Assembly: GCF_003573695.1 (NCBI RefSeq)
Contig: NC_039362.1
Span: forward strand, 8,718,088 to 8,782,087
DNA: 64,000 bases
DNA from: Papaver somniferum
Taxonomy: Eukaryota > Streptophyta > Magnoliopsida > Ranunculales > Papaveraceae
Direction: 5' to 3'
In this document: positions 10,697 through 22,327 of the stretch, piece by piece
Layout of the letters: each line of letters starts with the position of its first letter
Numbering within the stretch: the first letter of the stretch is position 1
Made by a program: the position numbers and the translations under genes
Notes under the pieces: model-generated
Database searches by the model: none
The model's input: the letters and a program-made list of their open reading frames with translations, nothing else
Told to the model about the DNA's origin: nothing

Positions 10697-13143
10697 TGTT
10701 AGAGAATAGCTCGGTCGACCTCGCATGCGTTGCTATCTCAAGCATGCTTATCAATGCTAGTGATCAAAACTATGAGTCTTGATTTCTAGTCTACATAGCT
10801 AAGTCTCGGAGTAGGATAGAAAAGTGTAGTTGAGCTCAAGGACTTCATGGCGATTCATCATACAACGACGAAGATCTACTCAAGGAAACGTGGAACTTCA
10901 TCAACAAAAATTTATGTGGAGACTTGAACTTATCTATCACTCAAAAGTGTATCTCTTCTATCTCCTACTTCTTATGAGACAAAAGTCGTATGCTATATAG
11001 ACTGGATCATACACATTTGATATTTCGAGCCGAGTATATCTCGCCTATCTATATCTCGAAATCATATGTTGGTAAAGCATTTCGCTTTGATCAGGTTTAT
11101 CTTCACCTAATGACGAAATTCATATTATTTCAATCACTTTGAAAATCGCTTTGACGAGAAATAGTGTAACAACTATATAACGTCCTCTAAGAATGTTTCA
11201 ATGGTTGGAATGAGAGTTTATGTCAATATAACCAATGATGGATATAAGCATTATGTGGTAACACATATGTGCATAAGTCTTGTTGCTTAATCCGAAGTTT
11301 GCGAACCTTGTTGATTGAGAGAAACCGGAGGAATTGGCTTTGCCAAGTCCGCGAACTCAGTTTGCGAACCCAGTCCGCTAACTGACGGAAGTTCTCTTGC
11401 CGAGAATTACTACTGGGATTTTCCAAAAAACTCGTTTGCGTGTTTAGTCCGTGAACTCAATCCGCGAACCTAGTCTGCAAACTGGCGGAAGTCACCTTGC
11501 CGATATTTTCTGCTGAGTTTGGAAAACTCTTCCTGTTGCCTTAAGTCCGCGAACTTTCTTGCGTATTTGAGTGGGGTATGATCTAAAGATGTGCTCTGAA
11601 CATGAAACTTAAATTACTAAGGAATGCAGTATGCAAACCGTGGCTATAAAGTTCATGAGCCTGTTCAATCGAATCGAATCATCTTTGTTTCAATTGTATC
11701 TAGCAATTGAACAACTCTCTAACTAGTTATTTTGAGTCAATTGAACTAGTTATGGTGAAGAAGAACAAGGTTAATATGAAATGCTCATATGGTTAACCTT
11801 TTGGGTTACTATGTTAAACCAACATACAGTATACGTTTGGGCACGGTTTTCATAAACCCAGTAAACGTATATCTCAAGTGTGTGTGAAAAGCTAAGTTTT
11901 CGATATAACGGTTGAGAAATATTAGCTTGAATCTAAATCAGGTTTTCATCTAACGGTGAATATTGATTGGTTTGTAACTAAGGCAAAACCCTGATTTGAA
12001 GACTATATATAGGAGACATCTAGCATTGGGAAAAACTAATCCCCACACGTCTGTGTGATACTAGTGCGCTCGCTAGAGTCGATTCTCTTCTAACCTTTGG
12101 TTTTCTTCTCTAAAACCAGGTTAACGACTTAAAGACTTCTTTGGGATTATGAAGCCAGACCGATACTACTTTTATCGTAGTTGTGTGATCTGATCTTGCA
12201 TCTTCTATCGTACGAGTACAATCTATTGATTGGCTTGAGATCGTGAGAGTTCTCCGATAGGAAAGATAAAGAAGTCACAAACATATTCGTCTCACTGTTT
12301 GTGATTCCTCGACAGCTTCCTGTGTAGTCAAGAAAGATTGTTGATAGGTGATTGATTAATCTAGGCTGTTTTTCGGGAATATAAGACCGAATTATCAATT
12401 GGTTCCTGTTCACCTTGATTTTTATATCTTAAGACGGAACAAACCTAGGGTTTTTCTGTGGGAGACAGATTTATCCTTTGATAGACTTTTCTGTGTGAGA
12501 CATATTTGTTTATTATCAAGTCTGTGATTTTTGGTTGCAACAACTCTTGGTTGTGGGGTGAGATCAGCTAAGGGAATCAAGTGCGCAGTATCCTGCTGGG
12601 ATCAGAGGCGTAGGAGTACAACCGTACCTTGAATTAGTGGGAGACTGATTGGGCTTCAACTATAGTCTAGTCCGAAGTTAGCTTGGAGTAGGCTAGTGTT
12701 TGTAGCGGCTTAATACAGTGTGTATTCGATCTGGACTAGGTCCCGGGGTTTTTATGCATTTGCGTTTTCCTTGTTAACAAAATTTCTGGTGTCTGTGTTA
12801 TTTCTTTTCCGCATTATATTTGTTATATAATTGAAATAATGCAGGTTGCGCGTTCGGGATCATCAATTGGAAATCCGACCTTCGGTTGTTGATTGATATT
12901 GATTGATCCTTGGACATTGGTCTTTGGTACCGTCCAAGTTATTCCTTGTATTTGATAAAAACTCGCTATTGTTTTTAGATTGAGTAAATATCAAATCAAG
13001 AGAGAGATATTAACTCCTTGAGATACTTTTATCTAGATTGAGTCTGACTGTCTAGTTGATTCTCTAGCAAAGTATTTCGGAGTTAGTCCATACATATTTC
13101 TAAGCGAAATATTGGGTGGTGTTGTTAGACCCCCGCTTTTTCA
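10697..13143 (+). repeat. 5' LTR of A2
   Basis: 2447 bp, TGTTAGAGAATAGC to CTTTTTCA. U3 contains an array of AGTCCGCGAACT and TTGCGAACC words at about 11290-11560. Confidence 0.9.
12003..12013 (+). promoter_or_regulatory. TATA box of A2 5' LTR
   Basis: CTATATATAGG is conserved at the same place in the 3' LTR (about 23407-23417) and, as CTATATAAAGG, in A3 (about 37114-37124). It is the probable core promoter for the genomic RNA. Confidence 0.6.
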
Positions 13144-13144
13144 A

Positions 13145-13157
13145 TTGGTGTCAGAGC
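13145..13157 (+). other. Primer binding site of A2
   Basis: TTGGTGTCAGAGC lies one base after the LTR. It has one change from the usual initiator-Met complement TTGGTATCAGAGC. Confidence 0.85.
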
Positions 13158-13209
13158 CGGCAAACACATTAAAGACCTCATCAGTCTGTGTTTGTAGCGA
13201 TCTGACTCT

Positions 13210-14349
13210 ATGGACAAAAGTACTATCTCTGACAACGCAACATCAGTTCAGGGATGCTCAGATAAGTTTCAAAGATTTGAAACCACTGAGGAAAACTCCT
13301 TCTCGTCTCCTTCAGCCCAATCTGCATTCAACTGTAGAAAATATCTTGATGAACAGTTGGATGATCTCTTGGACGATAGTGATTCTGAAGAAGGACAAAG
13401 TCTTGATGAGGAACTTTCTCAATAAATCAGGTTGTTTAATCGTGAATTGAAGGAAACAAGGATAACTGCTTGCTTGAGAAAGTACATGGGTCCTCTTTTT
13501 CAAGAAAACAGAAAGTTGAGAAAACTCTTCAAAGGTTATGATGGTGGATACAAACTGTTATAATCTACCGTTAAAGATCCTGAAGAAGAGGTTCACTAAA
13601 AAAAATCTGAATGTGATAATCTTCTTCGTAACCTCTGTATGTTAAAAGAGAGGCTTGCCGAAACTTAAGCAAGATGTGAATCTCAATAGAAATATTTCCA
13701 TGAGAAAGAACGTAGTCTTCTTACCAAAGATAAATCCTTGGAAACCAAACTCACTGCTGCTCTTAATAAGGTAAAATCACTGGAAGAGAATATAAATAGG
13801 TTCGGTTCTAACTCTACAAAACTGTCTTCTATGCTGGGAGCCTATAAAGAACACCATGATAAACGTGGTATGGGATATAAAGGAATAGTCACTCCTAACA
13901 GTGGTAAGATTAAGTTTGTTAAAGCTGTTAATATTTCTCCATGTGAAGAACTTGTGTCAGCTTGCAAAAACAAGGATTCTACTTCTTCTAAATCTGCTCA
14001 AAAGAGAACTACTGATCGTAAGTCCTTTAACTGCTATTACCGCGGAAACAAAGGACACTCTGAGCGAAGGTGTCGACTTCGGATAAGGAATGAAAAACTT
14101 CACAACATTCTTACATGGATGTCTAAAGAAGTTGTTAAACCTATATCACAAATTGGAATAAACCCTGTTCGGCCTCAAGGGATACACTGTGATAAGGCTT
14201 GTCCTAATTATGTATTCAAACCGAAGGATGCCTACAATGGTGGAAGGAAAAACATCAAAAGTGTGACAGGTGTTGTAAATCAGTCTGGAAGGAGAAAAAG
14301 GAACATGAGAAAGAAAAACGAGTTAAGTTCCTCTAATTTTCTCAAATAG
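13210..14349 (+). pseudogene. gag: Gag pseudogene of A2
   Basis: The frame opens at ATG 13210, three bases after the leader word CTGACTCT also found before the A3 gag. It stays in phase to the stop at 14347-14349. At least five in-frame stops interrupt it between 13423 and about 13690, with no net frameshift. Order of parts: acidic N-terminus (DDLLDDSDSEEGQSLDEE), a KLRKLFKGYDGGYKLL segment also found in A3, a coiled-coil-like stretch (LNKVKSLEENINRFGS), then a knuckle-like NCYYRGNKGHSERRC in which the second cysteine of the CCHC motif is Arg. A basic tail follows. It would package element RNA, but this copy cannot make a full protein. Confidence 0.75.
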
Positions 14350-14900
14350 GACTGTGAATCCAAGACTTCCAATTCAGACTTCTTACATGTCAACAATCGA
14401 GCCTCTGATCTGAAGATCCACAAAAGACTGAAACAGAATTTCAAGAAAACATGGAATACTGTTAACCCAGGTACTTCTAAATCTTCTCTTGATAATGCTT
14501 CTTTAACTAAACCAGGTAGTTTGTTAAATACCTATGAAAAGGAAAAAGAAGATGTGAATAATGATGAGCAAGATGCTCATCTTATTACACCCTGACATGT
14601 TCATGTTGCATCTCTTTTTAATTTTTGTCTTGTTAAAAATGGATGCTCATGATTCTCAGGATTTTCATCTTGAGAAAGCTGTCAGGATTGTACTACATTC
14701 GATGTTACATTATTCCGTTTGCTCCTCAACATCTATTTCTTTTTCTTTTTGGGCTTCTTTGCTCTATCATAGTCCCGATTCTCTAGTACACGCACCAACC
14801 CTCACGAACGTCTTGTTTCCTAGGGTTTGATGGATTTCTTTATATATATAATGTGTTCCAGAGGTGCAAAAAGATTTTCTAAAAGTCTTTTTGGTGCACA
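14350..14900 (+). other. Spacer between gag and second ORF in A2
   Basis: No supported ORF. Text at 14530-14660 repeats GATGCTCAT-type words. The equivalent spacer occurs in A3 at 33599-34129. Confidence 0.4.
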
Positions 14901-15160
14901 ATGGAGGGAATCAACAAGGTTGATGATGTTGATCTATGTCCTATTGATATCTCATGCTTTCATGCTCTTGATCATGAAAATGAAGACAAACTGCCAGTTC
15001 AGATTTCTTCACAACTGGTAGGAAATTTCTTGGATACTTTAAGGTCGTACGCGAACAACTTGGTATCGCGACACGGAATCTAGACTACCTAAAAGGCGAA
15101 TTAAGGAAGGCAACTGAGGAACTCGCTCTTGTTCAATCCCTGGTTGCAGACAAGATTTAG
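14901..15160 (+). pseudogene. Second ORF of A2, function unknown
   Basis: It starts ATG at 14901 (MEGINKVDDVDLCPIDISC). It reads to about 15045 with PVQISSQLVGNFLDTLR, then must change frame to reach VREQLGIATRNLDYL and an EELALVQSLVADKI end at the TAG 15158-15160. The last part looks like a short amphipathic helix. A3 has the same ending pattern (ANEELVTVQDLLAQLN), and A1 has the QLVG centre. Three related copies keeping the same small ORF suggests it once had a role. I recognise no known retroviral domain. Confidence 0.5.
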
Positions 15161-16975
15161 TTTTTTCGTCTGATCTTGGTTCTAGTTTGTTACCTAGTAT
15201 GTCTTCTTTTGGTTAGTTGGAAGAATAACTAGCGTTTTTAATAGCAAAGATTGTGACTACACATAGCTATTTCTGTTTTCATCTTGTCTTGTTTATCTTT
15301 TAGGTTTGTTGGTTTTAAATTCTAAAAATATTTGGAGGATGATGTTACTGCAGTATTGATCTTTATGATTTTGTGATATTGCAATATTTTTATGGGATAT
15401 GTATTGTTTACGTCCGTGAACTTGAAGGTCCCATATGCTGTCAAAAGTAAAGTCGTTCATGAATTGGTATTCGTATTGATGAAAGGACGAATGGACTTTT
15501 GACAATTACAAATGTTATGCCTATGCAGTCATGTATTTGATGGAAAATAGGATAAAATCTTTTGTGTGACAAGGATAAAGTCTATTATGTCGCTATGATG
15601 GAAAATAGAATAGATCCTTGTATGTATTCCACGGTATTAATCTTCATTGATCCATTCTTTTTGTACTACCGTGAAGGCTCCATTGTGTGTCTTATGTTGA
15701 GCACGATACAACTAAGTCGATTATTCTTATTGACTTTGTTGGTTGTTCCATAAGATGATATATGTTGAGCATTATGAACTAAATTAATCATCTTGGTTGG
15801 TTATTCAGTTATTTGCTTCGAAAGTCTTCTTTTGTTGAGCAAAACTTTTGACAATTAAATTGATTGCTTTCATGATTAGTTTGGTTGTTTGTTTTCCAAT
15901 TAGATTAATTATAAGTTCTCTTGTAATTAGTCTAGTTGAGTTTCCATATATTCCACAAGTCCTTGTGTTGAGTATATGAACGGCTATACTAATCATGTTC
16001 TATTGGTTAATATAGTCGTATATTCCGTAAGGTTTTCCTTATGTTGAGTATGTGAACGATTAAGTTAGTCATCTCCGTATGATTACCTTAGTCGTAGCTC
16101 CGTAAGTTTACTTATATTGAGCACTTTCAATCAAATTGATCACTTTTTTGGTTTGATTTAGTTTCTTATTCCAATTAAATTAATCATGAGTTTACTTGTG
16201 ATTAATTTGATTGAGTTTTGGATATAGAAAATCATTTCTATGGTTTTTGGTGTCCAATTAAAAATCCTTCTTTTCTTTCGAAATTAAGGTTGCTCTTGTT
16301 GTTCTTTCGGGAATGACATCAAATGGGGGAGAGTTTTTTTGAACTTGTGCTTAATGGTAATATCTTGCGGGGTGTGCGGCTGTGGAATTTTATAGGGGTT
16401 ATCTTGTATCTTAAAACTCCTTGATGAATGCATTTAGCTTCGGCTTTATGATTGCATTTAAATTAAGTTGGTATGTATTTTTTTCTTTTATTCAATGAAA
16501 CGTCTCTTCTAGGAAATTTCATTAGGATCCCGTTCTTGTACCTTTGCCATTTTTTTTGACAAAAGGGGGAGAATTAATGTGTAGTTCTACTACATATACA
16601 TATGGTTTTCGGATCATTGTGTAAGGGGGAGTGGTTTCCATGTGAGATGGAGTATTGACTAAGGGGGAGTGGTACATATCACCGTAGTATTATTATTAAA
16701 GTCGTGATGCAATTGGACTTCGATGTTATTTAATAATACTATGTCACTGTATAATGATGATCGAGAATTTCGATTTCTCTCATTGTTATAGCTACGGATC
16801 TTCAACAAGGGTGATGCTAAACTTACAACCTTTGGGATCATTGGAGTACTTGGAAGGACGAAGATTTCAGGGAACGTTGAAGATTAGACTATGGAATAGG
16901 AGCCACTAAAGTTTATCTTTTTTGTATTCCATATGTATTAATAGTTTTGTCACTAAAATTGACAAAGGGGGAGAC
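15161..16975 (+). repeat. A2 3' untranslated region: degenerate tandem repeats and repeated polypurine tracts
   Basis: From about 15670 to 16170 the phrase TATGTTGAGCA or TGTTGAGTAT recurs roughly every 70-80 bp with a following TTAATCAT-like word. These correspond to the repeats of A1. Purine tracts occur at 16561-16572, 16623-16630, 16661-16669 and finally 16964-16974 beside the LTR. No coding region is seen. Confidence 0.6.
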
Positions 16976-17231
16976 TGTTAGAGCATAGCTCGGTCGACCT
17001 TGCATGCGTTGCTATCTCAAGCATGTTTGTCAATGTTAGTGATCAAAACTATGAGTCTTGATTTCTAGTCTACATAGCTAAGTCTCGGACTAGGATAGAA
17101 AAGTGTAGTTGAGCTCAAGGACTTCATGGCGATTCATCATACAACGACGAAGATCTACTCAAGGAACCGTAGAACTTCATCAACAAAAAGGTATGTGGAG
17201 ACTTGAACTTATCTATCACTCAAAAGTCTAT
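16976..17231 (+). repeat. 3' LTR of A2, first part
   Basis: TGTTAGAGCATAGCTCGG begins directly after AAAGGGGGAGAC. It aligns with 10697-10950 and stops at the TCTAT target duplicated on both sides of the inserted element. Confidence 0.9.
17227..17231. repeat. Target site duplication of nested element, left copy
   Basis: TCTAT here and at 22328-22332. Joining the LTR across them restores collinearity with the 5' LTR of A2. Confidence 0.85.
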
Positions 17232-18884
17232 TGATCGAATTTTATATAGTGGTAAAGGTTGTCGTTCACTCAGACTTGTTGAGAATTTGTTTTAAGACTT
17301 AATAAAAAAAATAAGGAAATTATATACAAAAATCGTGACGGGATGAAGAGATGACTGGGACTCGGGATTCCACCAATTCTCACATTCATGTGGTTCAAAT
17401 ATTAATTCCGGACAATTAAAGCTCATAAAATAATAAACATCGACTCTAAATCTTTGCCAAGGTAGATTATGTAATGAATTATATGTAAATCACAAGCATG
17501 ACGCATCAAAAGTACCTAAGACTAAGCATGCGACATCTAACGAAATCACAAATAATCAAAAAAAAATCATAAATCAATTATAATAGTGCAAATAGTCATA
17601 AAGGAATTAAATAGAATTACCACACGCATGAAGAATGGCTTCCTCCGTCGTCCCAGTGTTGGGGTTTAGCTCCTCATGTCGCAAACATACCCAAAAGATA
17701 GAAACATGGCTCAAAAGGTGTTTTTATTGGAAATAATATAATGCAGCGAATTTGTAACAGGGATAACTGTTACAAAACCAGCTGTTACAGAGAAACCGTA
17801 GCAGTACTAAATTCGAAATAATTTTTGCAAAAGTTGTTACAAAGATAATGAATTTGAAAGATAAGGTAACACTTTATGCGATTGTCTTTGCCCGCTGTTC
17901 TCTGGTTATCTTCTCTGCAACTCCTTTTGTTCTTCACTGCAACTTCCCAATCGGTCCCCTCAACTCCCCAAACTCTCCATCTTCTTCCTCTGAACCTCAA
18001 CACTTTATTTATACTCAACAGGGCTGAGAGATCACGCGTAATAACTCTATCTGATCTTCTTTCCTTTTCTGCTGCTGCATGGGAATAATTTTCTTTTTCT
18101 TTTATCTTCACGCGTCTTCTACAGCTCAGCACACTCCAAACAAGATTTTGCACGTATGTTTATCCATTATAAGTCGTCTCAGCACAAAAAATCCTCCAAA
18201 CATATCTCAACTGACTCATGGAAGACTCGAGATATCCTCGTGTCATGTTTTTCTCCAACCGTGAAAATATTCTTCTTTCCTTGATCCAACTGACTTACCA
18301 ATCCTGTTTCAGCGTAACAGGATATCTCCAATTAAAATCCGCGAGAAAATCTCACGGAATCACCAACAAATCTTCCACAGAAAATCACGAAAATTTGAAC
18401 CATTATATCTCGTACTCCTCTGTTTATATTTATCTGAATATCCAGCCAATTTTAACTGTTTCTATCACTCTTACCAACCCTGTTTGTCTGAATAGAATAA
18501 CCACAGTAAATTCCAGTGATTGAATTTCTTTAAATCACTACTAAAAACTCAACCCTAATTCTGGTTCGTTGCTGCCAGATTTTCCCGCCAGTTTTCTTTT
18601 CAAATCAAGGAAGAAGATGGAGTCCCCTTAACCAGTGACGGGGTGCGATTAGCAGGTGCCCAACTAAGGTGCCCCTTGGTAATTGAGTTGCCCTTATCCA
18701 AAAGTGAGAGTCTGAATAACATGCGCCCTCCGGGTGCCAAAATCAACTTTTCGAGACGAATTTTCCAAAAATGCTTATTTCCCAAAAATGCCTACAAACA
18801 CATAAAATACCAAAATTAGTACAAAATTGAGTGCTAACAATATAGAAAATTGAGAACAACTTAGACACAAAAATGTGTATATCA
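17232..18884 (-). repeat. 3' LTR of nested element
   Basis: About 1653 bp, minus strand TGATATACACATTTTTGTG to AAAATTCGATCA. It is preceded on the minus strand by GTTGGGGGTATT, a polypurine-like tract. Open frames within it (for example 17785-18264) have no protein-like content. Positions 18737-18884 match 22180-22327. Confidence 0.75.
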
Positions 18885-20007
18885 AATACCCCCAACATTA
18901 CCCTTTATTAGCTGAATGTGACTGATTGATTAGTATTTTTCTCGTTTTGCTAGTCCTCGAGCAAATTTATTCTAGAAAATAGAAATCATTTGAACCCCTA
19001 GGTGGCCCTAGTGGAGGAGTGTTGTCTCCGGAGGGTTTACCAGAGGTGTACCCACAAAACCTTTACTCCAGACCCTAGCTATCTACGCAGAACCTTGGAC
19101 GGCACTAAAGAATCTCCTTGATTGGCATAATATCATTGACTACAGGAGAAAGTACCCTGATGCGAAATTCCAATTGTTGTACACGAGTTTGCACTCAAGC
19201 ATACTAAAATTCATATAAAGTGACAGAGCTCTACTCAGATAGTTTCTGGACATCATAAACCGGAGTCAACCAATCACATGGATAGATTAATTAGATGGAT
19301 GTAGAGAAAAAACGTAGATAATGTTGACTAAGGTGAACCTATCCTAATGGACTAAGATACTGGTCTGGACTAATATTAACACACTGGCATATACAAGGGA
19401 ACCAGTGGTCGATAATCCTAACTCTAGGTCAACTCAGCTGGCATATACAAGGGTACCAGTGGTCGACTTTATTGTATTTATCCCGGTTGGTCTGGTGGTC
19501 TGGTCTCAATTTTTGTTTTGTATCTAAGTCACCCTATGTCACCCTAGCAATAGTAAAAAGGAAAATAAATAAGTGATCAGGATTCTTTCGATGTTTCCAT
19601 CACGAGGATATGGCGAAAATACCATGTTTTCTTTTCTAACACCTGAGCTCTGTGCTTTTATGAACATACTCTTCTAGATGTTTCCATCTAATCAGATTGG
19701 TTCCTCAACTCCTACAACCAAGATGTTCCCATCCACTTAGATTAGTTAGTGCCAACCTTAATAAGCATAAATTTCTAGTCTCTAGAGTTTATTTATTGCA
19801 ACTAATAAGTTTCTCCCATACCCCCAAACTTAAATCTAACATTGTCCTCAATGTTCTAAAGATGAAATTAAAAGCATGAACAAGGAGAAACTGTTACCAA
19901 TTGAAGCAAAAGAGATAAGAAAATATTTTACCATGTCGCATGAATATTGGGTTACCTCCCAAGAAGTGCTAACTTTAAAGTCTTCAGCCAGACTAATCAA
20001 GGATTAG
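18885..20007 (-). other. 3' untranslated region of nested element
   Basis: No gene. It contains a short direct repeat (CTGGCATATACAAGGG followed by ACCAGTGGTCGA) at 19383-19411 and 19438-19466. AACATTGAGGACAATGTT lies on the minus strand at 19838-19855, followed by a TTTGGGGGTATGGGAGAAA purine tract. Confidence 0.55.
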
Positions 20008-20202
20008 TCACCACGAAGAATCATATATCAACAGCCGGAATAATTGCGGGTCATCTGAATCAAAAAGTGTTACCCAAAAGAAGATATAATCACAACAGAT
20101 CATGAAGATACCGAACATACCATTATTTAACTTTAAGACAACAATATCTAGTTGTGGTTCAGGTTCAGGTTCTATAACTGGGTCTAGATAAAAGGTTTTC
20201 AT
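20008..20202 (-). pseudogene. C-terminal block with membrane-like segment and DPQLFRLL signature
   Basis: About 64 codons. A hydrophobic run MFGIFMICCDYIFFWVTLF is followed by DDPQLFRLLIYD. The same order, hydrophobic segment then DPQLFRLL, ends the 575-codon ORF at 61980-63707. The ORF immediately upstream (20242-20991) also ends with DPQLFRLL, so the signature is present twice here. Function unknown. Membrane insertion is possible from composition only. Confidence 0.5.
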
Positions 20203-20241
20203 CGGGTGGACTTCCTCAAAGGCAGGATCCTGAAGGTCAGG

Positions 20242-20991
20242 TTATAGAGTCTGGAAATACTCAACTAAGAATTTAGAAGCACATAAAAGTAACCTGAATA
20301 ATTGGGGATCCTCTAAGTCAATCAAATTTGACTTACACAGCTGACCATAATGAACGTGGTGGTCTTCCTTAAGCAAATGTGTCGACCCTAATCTCATAAA
20401 GTAATTAGGTTTAGTCTCAAAACTCAATATATGACACATCTGTAACTCATATGTTCCCACATTTGGTTGAAAAATATTTGGTGGGAAAACAAAGTCAATC
20501 TTGGTATCATAGCCTGGGTTAACCACATCAATCAGAGGATGGGTTTCTAATGACTGAACTTCCTTATGGACATCACTAGGTTCTGGAGAGCTAGTATGAA
20601 GGTAATCTGGCACAATGATTGAGTCACATATATCAAGTTCCAAGTAAGGGATCTCTACAAGAGTCAAAGGTGAAGAAAATAGAGAACGGTAATCACCCCC
20701 AAACTTAGAGTGTTCAGTGTCTCTAGATAGATTGGTCACAATTTCCCTAATTTCTAGGTCATCAGATTCCTGAAAATGGTCAATTGATTCTTCTAAGTTA
20801 TAATCGGGAGGTACATCCTCACTCATATTTGAATTCTCTACGAGCCTACATTCTTTGTCTAAGACTAATGTTTCTAAATCGCTAGACTCTAAAACACTAT
20901 TCTCAAAAGAAACTCGTTCCTCAAAACTATCATCGGCTTCGCAATCATAAGGGACTACTACATCGTCTAAAACGGTGGTATCTCTAGTCAA
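20242..20991 (-). pseudogene. Acidic central ORF of nested element, function unknown
   Basis: 249 codons, strongly acidic (VPYDCEADDSFEERVSFE, NLEESIDHFQESDDLEIRE), ending in a LEDPQLFRLLLCASKFL segment. It corresponds in place and character to the acidic middle of the 61980-63707 ORF. A disrupted stretch at 20992-21178 contains the tyrosine/acid-rich CYYNDYDEDSVDEE, comparable to CYHDDDYDDYDDMLEE in that ORF, which suggests that the blocks were once one reading frame. Confidence 0.5.
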
Positions 20992-21178
20992 ATCCTCGTC
21001 CTTTTGAATAGGTGAATAATTATAAAATTATTTGGATTTGAACTAGAAATAATATTATCATTGTACAACTCAATTGGAGTAACAAATTCCTGATCACTAT
21101 GCCTATATGTGTCTGATTCTTCATCAACACTGTCCTCATCATAATCATTATAATAACATGAAAATGGTCGAACCTCAT

Positions 21179-21712
21179 CTAAAAAAGTAGTGTTACCAAT
21201 TCTAACCTCGTCATCTGATTATGCAAATAAATATCCTCATTTTCAAACGTACTATTGGAAACACTATATTGGAAATTAAGATTATTTCGAGCAGTTCTGT
21301 TCTGGGCCTCTAACAAAAGTTTTTGAGTCGACTCACATGACTTCCTGATTGAATCTAGGAAAGAAAGTTCACTCGTTGCATTACTTTCGTCCATAACTAA
21401 GTTATTCATTTCTGCTAACTTACGAGTCGACTCAGCTAACTTACGAGTTGACTCAAGTAGAGAGGAATTGTGCTCGTATGACCGGTTGGCGTGTGGATAG
21501 TAATTGGGCTCACCATGGTATGGACCATAACCTTCAAAAGATTGGCGTTCCCAACCACTATTCACACTATGGTCAAAGTAATGTCCATTTTGAAAATCAG
21601 TCTTATATTCGTTGTATGGGCTATTGTAATACCAGTTCGAAATTCTCAACACAAAATAAACCCACTGACAGGGGATTCGCGGGTGTTCAGAAAAACTTAC
21701 CTCCCGTTCCAT
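21179..21712 (-). pseudogene. Gag-like N-terminal block of nested element
   Basis: 177 codons. Tyr/His/Asn-rich N-terminus (NSPYNEYKTDFQNGHYFDHS), then helical repeats LLESTRKLAESTRKLAEMNN and IRKSCESTQKLLLEAQNR that look coiled-coil. No CCHC knuckle is visible. The true start is unclear because the reading enters from a leader that contains a donor-like GAGGTAAG near 21705. It is probably the capsid-like domain of a gag-only element; that is inference. Confidence 0.5.
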
Positions 21713-22163
21713 ACGGGGGATGAACCGTTTAAGTCGACTCGGGCCACGACTCCTATGTCATGTACGAACCCGAGGGGCCGAGACAGTATTGTAACCGTCG
21801 TCCTTCCCTGCAGCAGTTTTATTTGAACGAACCCTTCCTTAGGGTTTTAAAAATAATAATGTCCAATGTCCAAAAATAAAGTCCAAAAAGTGTCAAAAAA
21901 TAAAAAGAACAATTACAACAAATAAAATCCTAATTACAGTTTCTAAAAGAATAAAAATAAATAACACTATATACAAAATTTTCTTCTTCACTCCGTTTGG
22001 ATATCTCTTTTCTTTCCTATTTTGGCTTTGCTTTTCTTTTCAACACTTTCTCTTTTTCTTTCGCTCCGCTCCAAATCTGAAAGCAAACAAAAATGCCAAA
22101 ACGCGTAAAAAAGAAGAAAAAAATAAAAATAAAAATAAAACCTAAAAACAAATCTATACACAA
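21713..22163 (-). other. Leader of nested element
   Basis: No gene. On the minus strand it is T-rich after the primer site, then runs into GGAGCGGAGCGAAAGAAAAAG and a G/C-richer stretch. AAAATAAAAATAAAA-type low complexity lies at about 22110-22141. Confidence 0.5.
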
Positions 22164-22182
22164 GTCCGCGTCGGCGGCGCCA
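22164..22182 (-). other. Primer-binding-like site of nested element
   Basis: Minus strand TGGCGCCGCCGACGCGGAC. The first eight bases match the TGGCGCCG start usual for Tat/Athila-type Gypsy primer sites. Confidence 0.5.
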
Positions 22183-22327
22183 AAATCAACTTTTCGAGCC
22201 GAATTTTCCGAAAATGTTTATTTCCTAAAAATGCCTACAAACACATAAAATACCAAAATTAGTACAAAATTGAGTGCTAACAATATAGAAAATTGAGGAC
22301 AACTTAGACACAAGAATGTGCCTATCA
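22180..22327 (-). repeat. 5' LTR stub of nested element
   Basis: 148 bp matching the first 148 bp of the 3' LTR (18737-18884). It then changes directly to the primer site. About 1.5 kb of the LTR is missing. Confidence 0.75.

Larger units (their letters stand above)
17232..22327 (-). mobile_element. Nested non-autonomous LTR element (Tat/Athila-like), inserted in A2 3' LTR
   Basis: The outer ends are TGAT and ATCA with a TCTAT duplication. On the minus strand: a 148-bp 5' LTR stub (22327-22180), a primer-like TGGCGCCG site, long leader, three ORF blocks (21712-20008), an AACATTGAGGACAATGTT motif, a G-rich tract and a full 3' LTR (18884-17232). No pol is present. The TGGCGCC primer type and leader style fit Tat/Athila-related Gypsy elements and their gag-only derivatives (TR-GAG or LARD class). 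The assignment is by motif only. Confidence 0.85.

Noticed and set aside
17785..18523. Cluster of ORFs on both strands
   Set aside because: Lies within the nested element's LTR; open frames come from base composition.
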